From NCBI GenBank assembly GCA_018262575.1, contig JAGSYU010000012.1, positions 1 to 57,419 of the forward strand: a stretch of 57,419 nucleotides of DNA, in the 5' to 3' direction. Made by a program: the position numbers and the translations under genes. This stretch comes from Pseudomonadota bacterium. GTDB lineage: Bacteria > Pseudomonadota > Alphaproteobacteria > Rhizobiales > Pleomorphomonadaceae. Positions 10,909 to 20,298 of this stretch are shown here, one piece after another. The notes under the pieces were generated by a model. That model saw nothing but the letters and a program-made list of their open reading frames with translations, was not told where the DNA came from and searched no databases. Numbering within the stretch: position 1 is the first letter of the stretch; the number at the start of each line of letters is the position of its first letter.

Positions 10909-11904
10909 ATGGACTATACCAAGCTCGGCCGTACCGGCCTCGACATCTCGCGCATCTGCCTCGGTTGCATGACCTATGGCGTGCCCGACCGCGGCGCCCA
11001 TCCGTGGACGCTGTCGGAAGACGAGAGTCGACCGCTGATCCGCCATGCCGTCGAGGCCGGGATCAACTTCTTCGACACGGCCAACAGCTATTCCGACGGC
11101 ACGTCGGAAGAAATCGTCGGTCGGGCGCTCAGGGATTTCGCTCGTCGCGACGAGATCGTGCTGGCGACCAAGATCTATTTCCCGCTGGCTTTCAGCGAGG
11201 CGAAAAAGGTGCCGAATGCGTCCGGCCTGTCGCGCAAGGCGATCTTCGCCGGCATCGACGCCAGCCTTCGGCGGCTCGGCACCGATTACGTCGATCTCTA
11301 TCAGATCCACCGCTGGGACTACGGCACGCCGATCGAGGAGACCATGGAAGCGCTGCATGACGTGGTGAAGGCCGGCAAGGCCCGCTACATCGGCGCGTCC
11401 TCGATGTTCGCCTGGCAGTTTGCCAAGGCGCTGCACGTCGCCGAGATCAACGGCTGGACGCGCTTCGTCACCATGCAGGACCACCTGAACCTGCTCTATC
11501 GCGAGGAGGAGCGCGAAATGCTGCCGCTCTGCCGCGACGAGGGCATCGGCGTCATCCCCTGGAGCCCGCTGGCGCGCGGACGCCTGACGCGCGACTGGGA
11601 CAGCGTCTCTCGGCGGCAGGACCTCGATGCTTTCGGCAAGACGCTCTACAGCGGCACCGAGGACGCCGACCGCCAGGTGGTGGGAGCGGTGGCAGCCATC
11701 GCCGCGGCTCGCGGACTGCCGCGGGCGCAGGTGGCGCTCGCCTGGATTCTTCAAAAGGCCGAGGTTTCGGCCCCGATCGTCGGGGCGTCGAAGCCCGGCC
11801 AGATCACGGACGCCGTGGCGGCGCTCGACGTTCGCCTGACGGCTGAGGAGATCGCCGCGCTCGAGGGACCTTACGTTCCGCACGCGGTGGCTGGATTTAG
11901 CTGA
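10909..11904 (+). CDS. Aldo/keto reductase
   Basis: This 331-residue NADPH-dependent reductase has the complete catalytic tetrad: Asp56 and Tyr61 (FFDTANSYSDG), Lys88 (ATKIY) and His134 (YQIHRWD). The C-terminal VGASKPGQ segment contributes to cofactor binding. ATG 10909 is preceded by GAGGGGATTT; the longer upstream frame has no family similarity. The sequence resembles the YajO/YghZ-like branch of the superfamily, but the physiological substrate is unknown. Divergent pairing with yqhD suggests removal of aldehydes or ketones. It ends 21 bp from the convergent oxidoreductase gene. Confidence 0.9.
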   Translation: MDYTKLGRTGLDISRICLGCMTYGVPDRGAHPWTLSEDESRPLIRHAVEAGINFFDTANSYSDGTSEEIVGRALRDFARRDEIVLATKIYFPLAFSEAKKVPNASGLSRKAIFAGIDASLRRLGTDYVDLYQIHRWDYGTPIEETMEALHDVVKAGKARYIGASSMFAWQFAKALHVAEINGWTRFVTMQDHLNLLYREEEREMLPLCRDEGIGVIPWSPLARGRLTRDWDSVSRRQDLDAFGKTLYSGTEDADRQVVGAVAAIAAARGLPRAQVALAWILQKAEVSAPIVGASKPGQITDAVAALDVRLTAEEIAALEGPYVPHAVAGFS

Positions 11905-11925
11905 GGAAGAGGCCGCGTTGCGGCA

Positions 11926-12936
11926 TCAGAGGATTGCCGCCGCCGCGTCGGCCGTCAGGCTGGCGGCCTCGGCGATGAGGGCAATCGACTTCAGCCGTGT
12001 TGCATGGTCGTAGACGTCGGAGACCAGCATGATCTCGTCGGCGCCTGTTTCGCCGGCAAGGTCGGCGAGGCCTCGCCGCACCGTCTCCGGTGATCCGACG
12101 ATCGAACGGGCCAGCATGCGGCCGACCTCAACCCTCTCGTCCGGCGTCCAGAAGGCATCAATGTTGTCGATCGGCGGCGTGGACAGGCCGCGCGCGCCGC
12201 GCCGGATGCCGGTGAACGACATCTGCTGCGTGGTGAACAGGCGCCGCGCTTCCTCGTCGGTGTCGGCGGCGATCACGTTGGCGCCGACCATGGCATAGGG
12301 CCGATCGAGTGTCGCCGACGGCTTGAATCGGCTGCGGTAGATGTCGAGCGCCGGCAACAGCAGGTCAGGTGCGAAGTGGGAGGCGAAGGCGTAGGGCAGG
12401 CCGAACTCCGCCGCCAGCAGGGCACCGAAATGGCTGGACCCCAGAATCCACAGCGGTACGCGCGTGCCGGCGGCCGGAACGGCTTCCAGCCGCTGGCCGT
12501 CCGCCGCCGGTTCGAAATAGGCCTGCAGTTCCAGGACGTCCTCGGGGAAATGCTCCGCCGCCTCCGGTGGCCGACGGATGGCGCGTAGCGTCAGCTGGTC
12601 GGTTCCAGGCGCCCGGCCGAGGCCGAGGTCGATGCGATCGCCGTAAAGACGAGCCAGCGTGCCGAACTGCTCGGCGATGATGTAGGGGGCATGGTTGGGC
12701 AGCATGATGCCGCCGGCACCGACTCGGATGGTCGAGGTCCCCCCGGCAATGTGGGCGATGACGATCGACGTGGCGGCGCTGGCGATGCCGCGCATGTTGT
12801 GGTGCTCGGCCACCCAGATGCGCCGGTAGCCGAGGCGTTCGGCGTGACGGGCGAGGTCGCGGGCGTTGTCGAGCGCGCCCTTGGCATCCGTGTCTTCGGT
12901 GACGCGGGCGAGTTCGAGGATCGAAAGCGGCGGCAT
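11926..12936 (-). CDS. LLM-class flavin-dependent oxidoreductase (bacterial luciferase-like, YhbW type)
   Basis: The 336-residue protein has the TIM-barrel signatures of luciferase-like monooxygenases of the group that lacks the second subunit: WVAEHHNM near residues 40-47, [21 protein letters not shown] and [11 protein letters not shown]. Such proteins use FMNH2 and O2 or F420-like cofactors. No substrate can be proposed. The start ATG 12936 has GGAG six bases upstream. It stands alone between an aldo/keto reductase (convergent) and an amino-acid transporter on the same strand 128 bp away. Confidence 0.9.
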   Translation of the reverse strand: MPPLSILELARVTEDTDAKGALDNARDLARHAERLGYRRIWVAEHHNMRGIASAATSIVIAHIAGGTSTIRVGAGGIMLPNHAPYIIAEQFGTLARLYGDRIDLGLGRAPGTDQLTLRAIRRPPEAAEHFPEDVLELQAYFEPAADGQRLEAVPAAGTRVPLWILGSSHFGALLAAEFGLPYAFASHFAPDLLLPALDIYRSRFKPSATLDRPYAMVGANVIAADTDEEARRLFTTQQMSFTGIRRGARGLSTPPIDNIDAFWTPDERVEVGRMLARSIVGSPETVRRGLADLAGETGADEIMLVSDVYDHATRLKSIALIAEAASLTADAAAAIL

Positions 12937-12999
12937 GGAGATCTCCGTGCGGTGATCCTCCTATGTGCCGTCGCCTCGTAGTCGCATCAAGGGATGAAA

Positions 13000-13046
13000 C
13001 CGCCGCCGCCGATGACAATCGCGCGAGCGAAGACCGGCGGCGGCGG
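13000..13046 (-). terminator. Hairpin after the amino-acid permease
   Basis: CCGCCGCCGCCG (13000-13011) and CGGCGGCGGCGG (13035-13046) can form a 12-bp stem. On the minus strand it follows the permease stop by about 20 bases and is trailed by a short TTT, so it probably ends permease transcription. Confidence 0.5.
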
Positions 13047-13064
13047 AAACTGGCGGTATCGCCC

Positions 13065-14468
13065 TTATTCGGCGGGCACGGCGACAGCGTCCGCTATCGC
13101 CAGCTTGCTGTGGCGGGCGCCATAGACGAGGTAGACCACCCCGCCGAGGACGCTCCATGCCACAAAGCGCATCCAGGTCACGCCCGGCAGGCTCACCATG
13201 ATGATCAGGCTGCAGATGATGGCGAGCGGGGCGATCACCCAAACGGCCGGGCAGCGGAACGGCCGCTCGAGCGTCGGATGGGTCTTGCGCAGGATCAGCA
13301 CGCAGGCGCTGGTGACGATGAAGGCGAACAGCGTTCCGATGTTGCACATCTCGGCAACGATGCCGATCGGCGTGAAGCCGGAGATCAGGGCAATCATCGT
13401 TCCGACGAAGATCGTCGCGATGTGCGGCGTGCCGAACTTCCGATGCACCTTGCAGATGCCTTCGGGAATCAATCCGTCACGGGCCATGGCGAAGAAAGCG
13501 CGGGTCTGGGCATAGATCAGCACCAGGCAGACCGTTGTCAGGCCGGCGATGGCGCCGACGCCGACAATGGCCGAGCCGAAGTTGTAGCCGATCTTGCGCA
13601 GCGCGTAGGTCACCGGCTCGGCGTTGTTGAGTTCGGCAAAGGGCACGACGCCGGTCAGCACGGCCGACACGGCCATGTAGAGCACGGTGCAGGCGACGAG
13701 CGAGCTGATGATGCCGATCGGCATATTGCGCTGCGGGTTTCTCGTCTCCTCGGCTGCCGTCGCCAATGAGTCGAAGCCGATGTAGGCGAGGAAGATGATC
13801 GCCGCGCCGGCCGTGATGCCATTGATGCCAAAGGGCAGGAACGGCACCCAGTTCTGAGGATTGACCTCGGGCGTCGCCAACAGCAGGAACAGGAAGATGG
13901 CGCCGAGCTTGATGAAAACGAGGATGCGCGACAGGCGCATGCTCTCGCGGACGCCAAGCACCAGCAACAGCGTCAGGAAGGCGATGATCAACACGGCTGG
14001 CAGGTTGACGATACCACCATCGTGCGGCACGGCGGTCAACGCGTGCGGCAGCTCGATGCCGCCGGATTTCAGGATGCCGACGAAGTAAGCCGACCAGCCG
14101 GCGGCGACCGCCGAGGCGCCCACCGTATATTCGAGGATCAGGTTCCAGCCGACCAGCCAGGCCACGAACTCACCGGCGGCGGTGTAGCTGTAGGCATATG
14201 AGCTGCCGGCGGCGGGGAGCGCGGCGGCCAGCTCCGAATAGGCCAGGCAGATGAAGGCACAGGCCACCGCCGAGAAGGCGAAGGACAGGATGATCGCCGG
14301 GCCTGCGTAGGTGGCAGCGGCGACGCCGGTCATCACGAAGATGCCGGTGCCGATGATGACACCGACACCCATCATGAACAGGTCGAAGGCACCGAGCGTG
14401 CGCGGCAACGCCTTGCCTGCCGACTGCGCCATGACCTCGGCGATGCTTTTCTTTCTGTTGAGGTTCAA
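13065..14468 (-). CDS. APC-superfamily amino-acid permease, cationic amino-acid transporter type
   Basis: The 467-residue integral membrane protein has about 12 predicted helices. The first-helix motif GVGVIIGTGIFVMTG and the AYSELAAALPAAGSSYAY block are typical of the CAT-like branch (YfnA/YhdG-like) of the APC superfamily. It should import an amino acid by proton or sodium coupling; the specificity is unknown. The likely start is TTG at 14468 (NLNRKKSIAEV), behind a GGGGGCTGGA stretch. No adjacent catabolic gene hints at the substrate. The 359 bp upstream is a divergent promoter region shared with exoD. Confidence 0.88.
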   Translation of the reverse strand: MNLNRKKSIAEVMAQSAGKALPRTLGAFDLFMMGVGVIIGTGIFVMTGVAAATYAGPAIILSFAFSAVACAFICLAYSELAAALPAAGSSYAYSYTAAGEFVAWLVGWNLILEYTVGASAVAAGWSAYFVGILKSGGIELPHALTAVPHDGGIVNLPAVLIIAFLTLLLVLGVRESMRLSRILVFIKLGAIFLFLLLATPEVNPQNWVPFLPFGINGITAGAAIIFLAYIGFDSLATAAEETRNPQRNMPIGIISSLVACTVLYMAVSAVLTGVVPFAELNNAEPVTYALRKIGYNFGSAIVGVGAIAGLTTVCLVLIYAQTRAFFAMARDGLIPEGICKVHRKFGTPHIATIFVGTMIALISGFTPIGIVAEMCNIGTLFAFIVTSACVLILRKTHPTLERPFRCPAVWVIAPLAIICSLIIMVSLPGVTWMRFVAWSVLGGVVYLVYGARHSKLAIADAVAVPAE

Positions 14469-14827
14469 TCCAGCCCCCAGAGTATGGTTCTTGCTTGTCC
14501 ACCGGCCTGATGCCGGGGAAAGTGGGTCTTTGCCCAGGAGCCCTCGCTATTATCTTTACCGGACGGTCAAGAAAGCTCGGGGAAATAACTAGAAGAATTC
14601 CCGCCCGTTTGATTTCGCAACATTTCCCAAAAATCGCTCCCAAAGTATCATTCGAAACCCGGTGAGCTTTTTGGCCGCAGGCGGCATCGGCGACGACCAA
14701 TGGCGCGGCGCTCGACGGACGCCATTGCATCGATTGTAATTGAATCTACGTACCGGCATCCCAATATGGCAGAGACAACGTCCGCCGCGGCCAGACACGC
14801 TGTTTGCCGGAAAAGGAGATCGGATTC
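14469..14827. other. Intergenic region between divergent permease and exoD genes
   Basis: No ORF with family similarity and no RNA gene was recognised. It should contain promoters for both directions, but no convincing -35/-10 pair could be picked. The only clear signal is the AAGGAGAT ribosome binding site of exoD at 14813-14820. Confidence 0.5.
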
Positions 14828-15451
14828 ATGACGGCCAGCGAAGCCCGCGGTTACGCCTCGTCGGTGCTTCATCGCATGGCCTCCGACATCACCGACCGCG
14901 AACGGGTGGCGCTCGGCGATCTTCTGCAGAGCCTCGGACAGAGCAGCTTCGGCTTGGCGCTGATTGCGTTGGCCCTGCCGGCGATGATTCCCATTCCCGG
15001 ACCGTTCGGCATGGTAACCGGCTGTTGCCTGGTGCTGGTCGCCTGTCAGATGCTGCTCGGTCGCCGCCGCCTCGCGCTGCCGCGCTTTCTCGCTGATCGC
15101 CACGTAGCGGCCGATGGCGTGAAGGCGGTCATCACGCGGGTGCTGCCCTGGGTGAAACGGCTCGAGGCCTTCATGCGCCAAGGCCGCTGGCGGTCGTTGA
15201 CCGGCCGGTCAAGCCGCACGTTGATGGGCATTCCCGTGCTACTGCTCGCGGTCGTGCTGGCGCTGCCGATTCCTTTCGGCAACGTCGGGCCGGTGGCCAG
15301 CCTTCTGGTGATCGGCTTGTCGCTGATGGTCCGCGACGGTCTCGCCCTGATGGTCGGCCTCGTTCTGACGCTGGCGACGCTCCTCTGGACGGCCGCGCTG
15401 CTGTTTGCCGGCGCCCACATCGCTGCCTATCTCGGCACCTTATTCGTCTGA
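14828..15451 (+). CDS. exoD: ExoD family membrane protein (exopolysaccharide synthesis)
   Basis: ExoD proteins affect exopolysaccharide production and symbiotic invasion in rhizobia; their biochemical activity is unknown. The 207-residue product has several hydrophobic segments and the family blocks LGDLLQSLGQ, ALALPAMIPIPGP, RRRLALPRFL and GIPVLLLAVVLALPIPFGN. A strong ribosome binding site AAGGAGAT lies seven bases before ATG 14828, which decides against the earlier ATG 14804. The next gene starts six bases after its stop, so the two form an operon. Confidence 0.9.
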   Translation: MTASEARGYASSVLHRMASDITDRERVALGDLLQSLGQSSFGLALIALALPAMIPIPGPFGMVTGCCLVLVACQMLLGRRRLALPRFLADRHVAADGVKAVITRVLPWVKRLEAFMRQGRWRSLTGRSSRTLMGIPVLLLAVVLALPIPFGNVGPVASLLVIGLSLMVRDGLALMVGLVLTLATLLWTAALLFAGAHIAAYLGTLFV

Positions 15452-15457
15452 GGCCCA

Positions 15458-16330
15458 ATGGACCGACACGCCCTCGTCCTTGCCAATCCCCATAGCCGCT
15501 CGGGCGGCGCTGGCGTCGACGCCGCCGTTGTCGAATTGCACAAGGCCGGCATCAATGTGCTGCGCCCGGCATGGCGTGAGGGCGAGCCCCTTGCGACGAC
15601 CATTCGGCGCCATCGCGACAGGATCGATCTGGTGGTGATCGCTGGCGGCGACGGCAGCCTCAACGCAGCGGCGCCGGCATTGATCGACAGCAATCTGCCG
15701 CTGGGCATCCTGCCGGGCGGCACGGCCAACGACCTTGCCCGCACCCTCGGCCTGCCGCTCGACATGATCGGCGCGGCGCGGGTGATCGCCGCCGGCCGAA
15801 CCAAGGTGATCGACGTCGGCGAGGTCAACGGCAAGCCGTTCTTCAATGTGGCGAGCCTCGGTATGAGCGCCAACCTGGCCGACCGGCTGAGCCGGGAGAC
15901 CAAGCGTCGCTGGGGGCGCCTCGCCTACGCGCTGACCGCCACAGAGGTGTTGATCGAGGCCAGACGGTTCGGTGCGGTGATCCGGTCCGACGACGGTGAA
16001 GAGATCGCCGTTCGCTCGCTGCAGATCGCCGTCGGCAATGGTCGGCATTACGGTGGTGGCATGATCGTCGAGGAGACGGCCGAGATCGATGACGGCCGCC
16101 TCGATCTCTACTCCCTCGAATTCGAGGATGTCTGGAAGCTGCCGTTCATGGCGCTGGCCTTTCGCCAGGGACGGCATGGCCTCAGGGACGAGGTGCGGAC
16201 GATGAGCGGCGCCGAGTTCGAGATCCGCACCCGCCGGCCGATGCCGGTCAACGCCGACGGCGAGATCGTTACCGAAACCCCTGCCGTCTTCAGCGTCCGG
16301 CCCGGCGCGATCACGGTCTTTGTGCCGTGA
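15458..16330 (+). CDS. Diacylglycerol kinase family lipid kinase (YegS-like)
   Basis: The 290-residue protein has the catalytic signature of the DAGK/sphingosine kinase fold: an N-terminal LANPHSRSG, the nucleotide-binding GGDGS at residues 63-67 and PGGTANDLAR at 86-95, then GRLDLYSLE and a C-terminal VNADGE block. It phosphorylates a lipid alcohol with ATP; diacylglycerol or phosphatidylglycerol are possible substrates. Its start lies six bases after exoD, suggesting that lipid and surface-polysaccharide functions are linked. It ends four bases from the convergent L,D-transpeptidase gene. Confidence 0.9.
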   Translation: MDRHALVLANPHSRSGGAGVDAAVVELHKAGINVLRPAWREGEPLATTIRRHRDRIDLVVIAGGDGSLNAAAPALIDSNLPLGILPGGTANDLARTLGLPLDMIGAARVIAAGRTKVIDVGEVNGKPFFNVASLGMSANLADRLSRETKRRWGRLAYALTATEVLIEARRFGAVIRSDDGEEIAVRSLQIAVGNGRHYGGGMIVEETAEIDDGRLDLYSLEFEDVWKLPFMALAFRQGRHGLRDEVRTMSGAEFEIRTRRPMPVNADGEIVTETPAVFSVRPGAITVFVP

Positions 16331-16334
16331 AAAT

Positions 16335-17468
16335 TCAGCCGCCGAACCACGAAAAGAGCGAGGCGACCTTGGGCTCCGCTTTGCTACCGAGGCGCGGCAC
16401 CACGACCATCTGTTTGACTTCGCCGCGTTTGAAGGCGGCGAGGAAGCGCGCGTAGTCGCGGAAGGAAACGCAGCCGTTGGACTCGCCGGGCTTGCGCAGC
16501 ATGTAGGTATGGGCGAGCAGGCCGTCCCGGCCGAACGGCTTCTTGCCGTCGACGGGGGTGAGGCGGATCGCAGCGACGCCGTGGAACAGGCTTTCGCGCA
16601 TGGTGAGCTTGTAGGTTCCCGGCGGTGTGGGGCCACGCATCCTGACATGGACGTAACGCACGTCGTCCATAAAGGCGCCGAGGCCGGAATGGGCCTCGAG
16701 TTTCTCGCCATTGGGCATGTGGACGATGCCGGCGCTGATGTCATAGATCGCAACGCCCGGCCGCCTGAACGGCGCCACGACGGCGACCTCCGCCCTGGGT
16801 TGTGGGGCGACGAGGGCGACGGCCGGTTTTTCCTGTTTCTCCGGCAGCGCTGGCGCGATGGCGGGTGCCGCCGGGGCCACGGCGGCGACCTTCGGCGCCT
16901 CCAGAGCCTCGATCGGTTTGGCCGGAGCAACTGGACGCGGCACGGGGAGTGGCGCTTCCGCGATGGTCATCGGGGCGCGCGGCCCGGCGTCCGGGGAGGC
17001 GAGGCGATCATGGCGGATGGCCAAGGCGGCGCGGCTGGCCGGCGAGGCGTTTGACAGGAAGCGGACTTCATAGCGTTGCTGCCTCAGTCCGACGGCGACT
17101 TCGGCAAGGTGCATGGCGACGGCGGCAGTCGCCTTGTTCTGGCGGGACAGCAGGATGGCATCGGCCGAAAGCGTGCCGGAAGCCGGCTCGGCGATCGACG
17201 GCAGCCTCTCGAACTTGGTCGGCTTTTTCGTCGGTGGCAGCGTTGCCGGCAGCGGCCGGACAGACAGGCCGGAATCGTAGATCGACAGGTGGGCCGCCGA
17301 CAGGCTTTCGCTGACGGTGCCGACAGCGGTGAGGCTGAGCCCAATCCAGAGGGCAGCAGCGGCGGTCACCGCGACGACGGCGGCGGCGGCCGGCAGTCCT
17401 GCGAAACGGATCGACGATCTGAGAGAGATCGACTCATAACCGCTTGAATACGCTGCCAACGTCGCCAT
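16335..17468 (-). CDS. DUF2778 (tlde1-like) L,D-transpeptidase-fold protein
   Basis: The 377-residue protein has an N-terminal membrane anchor (LPAAAAVVAVTAAAALWIGL), a long Pro/Ala-rich linker and a C-terminal DUF2778 domain of about 130 residues. The active-site pair resembles L,D-transpeptidases: His320 in AHTYML and Cys333 in SNGCVSF. It probably acts on peptidoglycan in the periplasm. The Tlde1 relatives are type VI effectors, but no secretion or immunity gene is adjacent, so housekeeping wall modification is more likely. ATG 17468 was preferred over GTG 17480; neither has a strong ribosome binding site. Confidence 0.85.
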   Translation of the reverse strand: MATLAAYSSGYESISLRSSIRFAGLPAAAAVVAVTAAAALWIGLSLTAVGTVSESLSAAHLSIYDSGLSVRPLPATLPPTKKPTKFERLPSIAEPASGTLSADAILLSRQNKATAAVAMHLAEVAVGLRQQRYEVRFLSNASPASRAALAIRHDRLASPDAGPRAPMTIAEAPLPVPRPVAPAKPIEALEAPKVAAVAPAAPAIAPALPEKQEKPAVALVAPQPRAEVAVVAPFRRPGVAIYDISAGIVHMPNGEKLEAHSGLGAFMDDVRYVHVRMRGPTPPGTYKLTMRESLFHGVAAIRLTPVDGKKPFGRDGLLAHTYMLRKPGESNGCVSFRDYARFLAAFKRGEVKQMVVVPRLGSKAEPKVASLFSWFGG

Positions 17469-17594
17469 GCCGAAACTCACTCAACGCTTACCGTTACAAA
17501 GCCCGTCGCGCCGGGACCCTCACATGGGAGGGGCGTCGATGCGGGAAAAGCTCCGTTCCGAAGGCAGGATCGCAAGTTATGGTAAGAAAAGTCT

Positions 17595-18152
17595 TTACGA
17601 CGCGGACATGACGAGCGCCGCCAATTTTTCGGACAGGTCCTCGACCGCGGCCCAGTCGGTGTAGTCGATGACGGTGTCGGGGTCGGTGGGGCCACCCGAG
17701 ATGGTCATGATCGCCTGGATCATCATCCGGTCGAACCAGCGATAGGCGGGGTAATCGAGCCGGCCGGCGACCGCCGCCGCAAGGGCAGGGCGAAGGCCTG
17801 TCCGCTTCAGCCATTTGCGCAGATAGACGTTCCCTTCGGCCGTCTGCCGCCCAGGCTTGCGTGCCGTCAGATTGACCGAGAGCACCGCGATGCGCGTGTC
17901 GGGAACCTTGGTTCGCAACTGGGCGAGAAAGCGCCGCGCGCAGCGCAAATGGACACCGTAGCGGATGGCGGCGGCGAGCAGGACGAGGTTGGCCTCCACG
18001 TCGATAACCGGTGGCGCGCCCGTCGACAGATCGGCAATGGTCACGCCAACGCCGCGCGCGCCAAGGTGTTCGGCAAGGCGGTCGACGATCTTTCGGGTGT
18101 GCCCGTCATGGCTTGCGAAATAGACGGCAATTCTTGGTCGGTCCGATGTCAT
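17595..18152 (-). CDS. hemG: Flavodoxin-fold protoporphyrinogen oxidase HemG-like
   Basis: HemG oxidises protoporphyrinogen IX to protoporphyrin IX in haem synthesis, passing electrons to quinones. The 185-residue protein matches E. coli HemG in its FMN-binding start (ASHDGHTRKI), in AAIRYGVH, in VLSVNLTARKPGRQT and in the HemG-specific stretch DYPAYRWFDRMMIQ..MSGG followed by YTDWAAVE. ATG 18152 is the natural start. The usual alphaproteobacterial enzyme for this step is HemJ, so this could be an alternative isozyme. It is the middle of three minus-strand genes without obvious functional links. Confidence 0.9.
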   Translation of the reverse strand: MTSDRPRIAVYFASHDGHTRKIVDRLAEHLGARGVGVTIADLSTGAPPVIDVEANLVLLAAAIRYGVHLRCARRFLAQLRTKVPDTRIAVLSVNLTARKPGRQTAEGNVYLRKWLKRTGLRPALAAAVAGRLDYPAYRWFDRMMIQAIMTISGGPTDPDTVIDYTDWAAVEDLSEKLAALVMSAS

Positions 18153-18285
18153 GGCGCGCTTTCCGCTCGGCGTTCTGCAAGGCGCGACTCACGGCCAGCC
18201 GACCGAAGCCCGGAGCAAAGCTAAGCTGACGAATTGGTGTTCACCAAGCCATTGTTTCTGCGGGGTCATTTCCTTCGGTAGCCGC

Positions 18286-19392
18286 TCAGCTTTTCGCGGG
18301 CGCCTTTCCCCGCAGGCGCCGGGCGAAATCGAGGAGACCCAGTCTTTCAAGGACATGCTTGAGCGTCGGCCTGAGACCGAGAAGGGCGAGCAGGATGCGA
18401 CCGCGGAGCGTCAGCGGCTGCTGGAGTTCGAGCAGCGCAACACTGTCGGCCCCGAACAGCTCCTTGTAGGACTCGTCACCGATCGTCAGGTCGAAAACGG
18501 ACAGTCCCAGGTCGGCGGCGGCGGCGATGCAGCTCTCCACCATCAAGAGCCCTGGTGCCCAGTTCGAGAAGCCCTTGTTGTAGGCGATCACCAGGATCAG
18601 GATACGCCCACCGTCGATAAGGCCGAGGCAGCCCGCTGCCAACTCGTCGTCGAGGCGCAGGCGGCCGACCCGCGCCAGTGAGCCTTCTTCGACCAGCCGT
18701 CGGTAGAAGGCGCCCTGGACCGCCTCCTGGTCTGGCGTGTTGAACTCCTGAAACCGGTGCCGGCGCCAGTCGAGCAGGCTGTCGAGATCGGAAAGGGCCT
18801 CCGGCCCGGTGACGAAGTCGAACGTCAGGGTTCCCTTGTGCTCAAGCTTGCGGCGATTCTTGACGAGCCGGCGGGCGGTGGAGGCATCGAACCGACGGTC
18901 CCGGATCGTGGCAAAATCCGCGTCGATCGGCAGCGCGTGGGCGGAAAAGCCCGACGGGCGCATGCGGTGGGTGATCCTCATCCGCGCGGCCATTTCGGGT
19001 GGCACCCGCTTGATCGACAGCAGGTCGGCCCGCGGCATCATTGCCATGAGAGCGCCCCAGAGACGATCCATTGTCGCCTCGTCCGGCGCGAAGTCCGGAC
19101 TGACCAGGGCCGAATGATAGTCGCTGATGCCGCGGTCTGGCACCGTCAACACGGTGACGCCGTGGCATCGTTCGCGGACGAGCGGCAGCAGGAACAGCGG
19201 TTGGCCGCCGTCCGCCTTGCGGATGACACCAACGCAGCAGTCCATGCCCGACGGCTGGAGGATGGCAAACCAACTGTCGAGCCAGGCGGGCGACTGAAAG
19301 GGTGTCCGCTCAAGACCCGCGGTGGCCAGCAGGGCGAAAATGGTGGCGGAATCGGAGACGACTGCGATCTCGTACCCTGATAAATCGCTCAT
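18286..19392 (-). CDS. GNAT/FemAB-like acyltransferase, BioF2-like (CelD family)
   Basis: The 368-residue protein resembles Acetyltransf_6 (BioF2-like) proteins often found with polysaccharide genes. Recognisable points are TPFQSPAWLDSW near the start, STARRLVKNRRKLEHKG in the centre, DLDSLLDWRRHRF, and the acetyl-CoA-fold part GGRILILVIAYN with SNWAPGLLMVESCI. The acceptor is unknown; surface polysaccharide or lipid modification is plausible. ATG 19392 has GGGGGCGAG upstream; a GTG at 19413 is less likely. It is divergent from aat. Confidence 0.75.
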   Translation of the reverse strand: MSDLSGYEIAVVSDSATIFALLATAGLERTPFQSPAWLDSWFAILQPSGMDCCVGVIRKADGGQPLFLLPLVRERCHGVTVLTVPDRGISDYHSALVSPDFAPDEATMDRLWGALMAMMPRADLLSIKRVPPEMAARMRITHRMRPSGFSAHALPIDADFATIRDRRFDASTARRLVKNRRKLEHKGTLTFDFVTGPEALSDLDSLLDWRRHRFQEFNTPDQEAVQGAFYRRLVEEGSLARVGRLRLDDELAAGCLGLIDGGRILILVIAYNKGFSNWAPGLLMVESCIAAAADLGLSVFDLTIGDESYKELFGADSVALLELQQPLTLRGRILLALLGLRPTLKHVLERLGLLDFARRLRGKAPAKS

Positions 19393-19524
19393 CTCGCCCC
19401 CGTTGTGCTGCACGATGCAGTTGGCGATAGACTAGGTTATACAACTGACCAAAGGGTTTATAAAAGCCCCCGGTGACCTTCTCCGAAGGCGCACCGGGCT
19501 GCGGGATTGGAGGAATTGGGGGAC

Positions 19525-20211
19525 ATGGCGGATCGGACATCGAGCGTGCCAACGCTCACGGCGGACATTCTGCTCAAGGCGTATGCCGTCGGCATGTTCC
19601 CGATGGCCGAAAGCGCCGACGATCCAAACCTGTTCTGGATCGAGCCGGAATGGCGGGGCGTCATCCCGCTGGACGGCTTTCGGATTCCCCGTCGTCTCGC
19701 CCGGACCGTGCGACAGGACGGCTTCGAGGTCCGGATCGACACCGACTTCCTCGGCGTGGTGGACGGCTGCGCCGCCCCGGCCGCGGGGCGCGAAAAGACC
19801 TGGATCAACGCCACCATCCGCAAGCTCTATGGCGAACTCTTCCGGCGGGGGCATTGCCACACTGTCGAAAGCTGGAAGGATGGGCGCTTGGTCGGCGGCC
19901 TCTATGGTGTATCGGTCGGCGGCGCCTTCTTCGGCGAGAGCATGTTCTCGACGGTAACCGACGCCTCCAAGGTGGCGCTGGTCCATCTGGTGGCGCGCCT
20001 CAGGGGCGGCGGCTACCAGTTGCTCGACACGCAGTTCGTCACCGATCATCTCGCCCGCTTCGGAACGGTCGAGATTCCAAAGCGGATCTATGGGCAGCGG
20101 CTGGCGGCAGCGCTCGGCACGCAGGGGAATTTTCGGGCTTTGCCGTCACCGCTTTCTGGCGCGGAAGCGCTTCGCTGGCTGCCCGCACCGGACGAAGCGG
20201 ACCCGAACTGA
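19525..20211 (+). CDS. aat: Leucyl/phenylalanyl-tRNA--protein transferase
   Basis: Aat adds Leu or Phe from aminoacyl-tRNA to proteins with N-terminal Arg or Lys, marking them for ClpAP. The 228-residue product has the family blocks [60 protein letters not shown] and [18 protein letters not shown] 19525 is preceded by GGAGG at 19509-19513; a TTG at 19507 would add six residues. The neighbouring DUF2155 gene and, further on, NDUFA12 form a conserved Rhizobiales neighbourhood, although here DUF2155 is convergent. Confidence 0.95.
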   Translation: MADRTSSVPTLTADILLKAYAVGMFPMAESADDPNLFWIEPEWRGVIPLDGFRIPRRLARTVRQDGFEVRIDTDFLGVVDGCAAPAAGREKTWINATIRKLYGELFRRGHCHTVESWKDGRLVGGLYGVSVGGAFFGESMFSTVTDASKVALVHLVARLRGGGYQLLDTQFVTDHLARFGTVEIPKRIYGQRLAAALGTQGNFRALPSPLSGAEALRWLPAPDEADPN

Positions 20212-20298
20212 CACCGCAGCGCTTCATGTGTCGTCTTTGACACGGGGCGCAAACCGCGGTGTCGAACCGCTGAAACGACGTCCGGCAGAGAGTCTGAA

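Noticed and set aside
16335..17468. Type VI secretion effector Tlde1
   Set aside because: Only the domain family is shared; there is no immunity gene or type VI component around.
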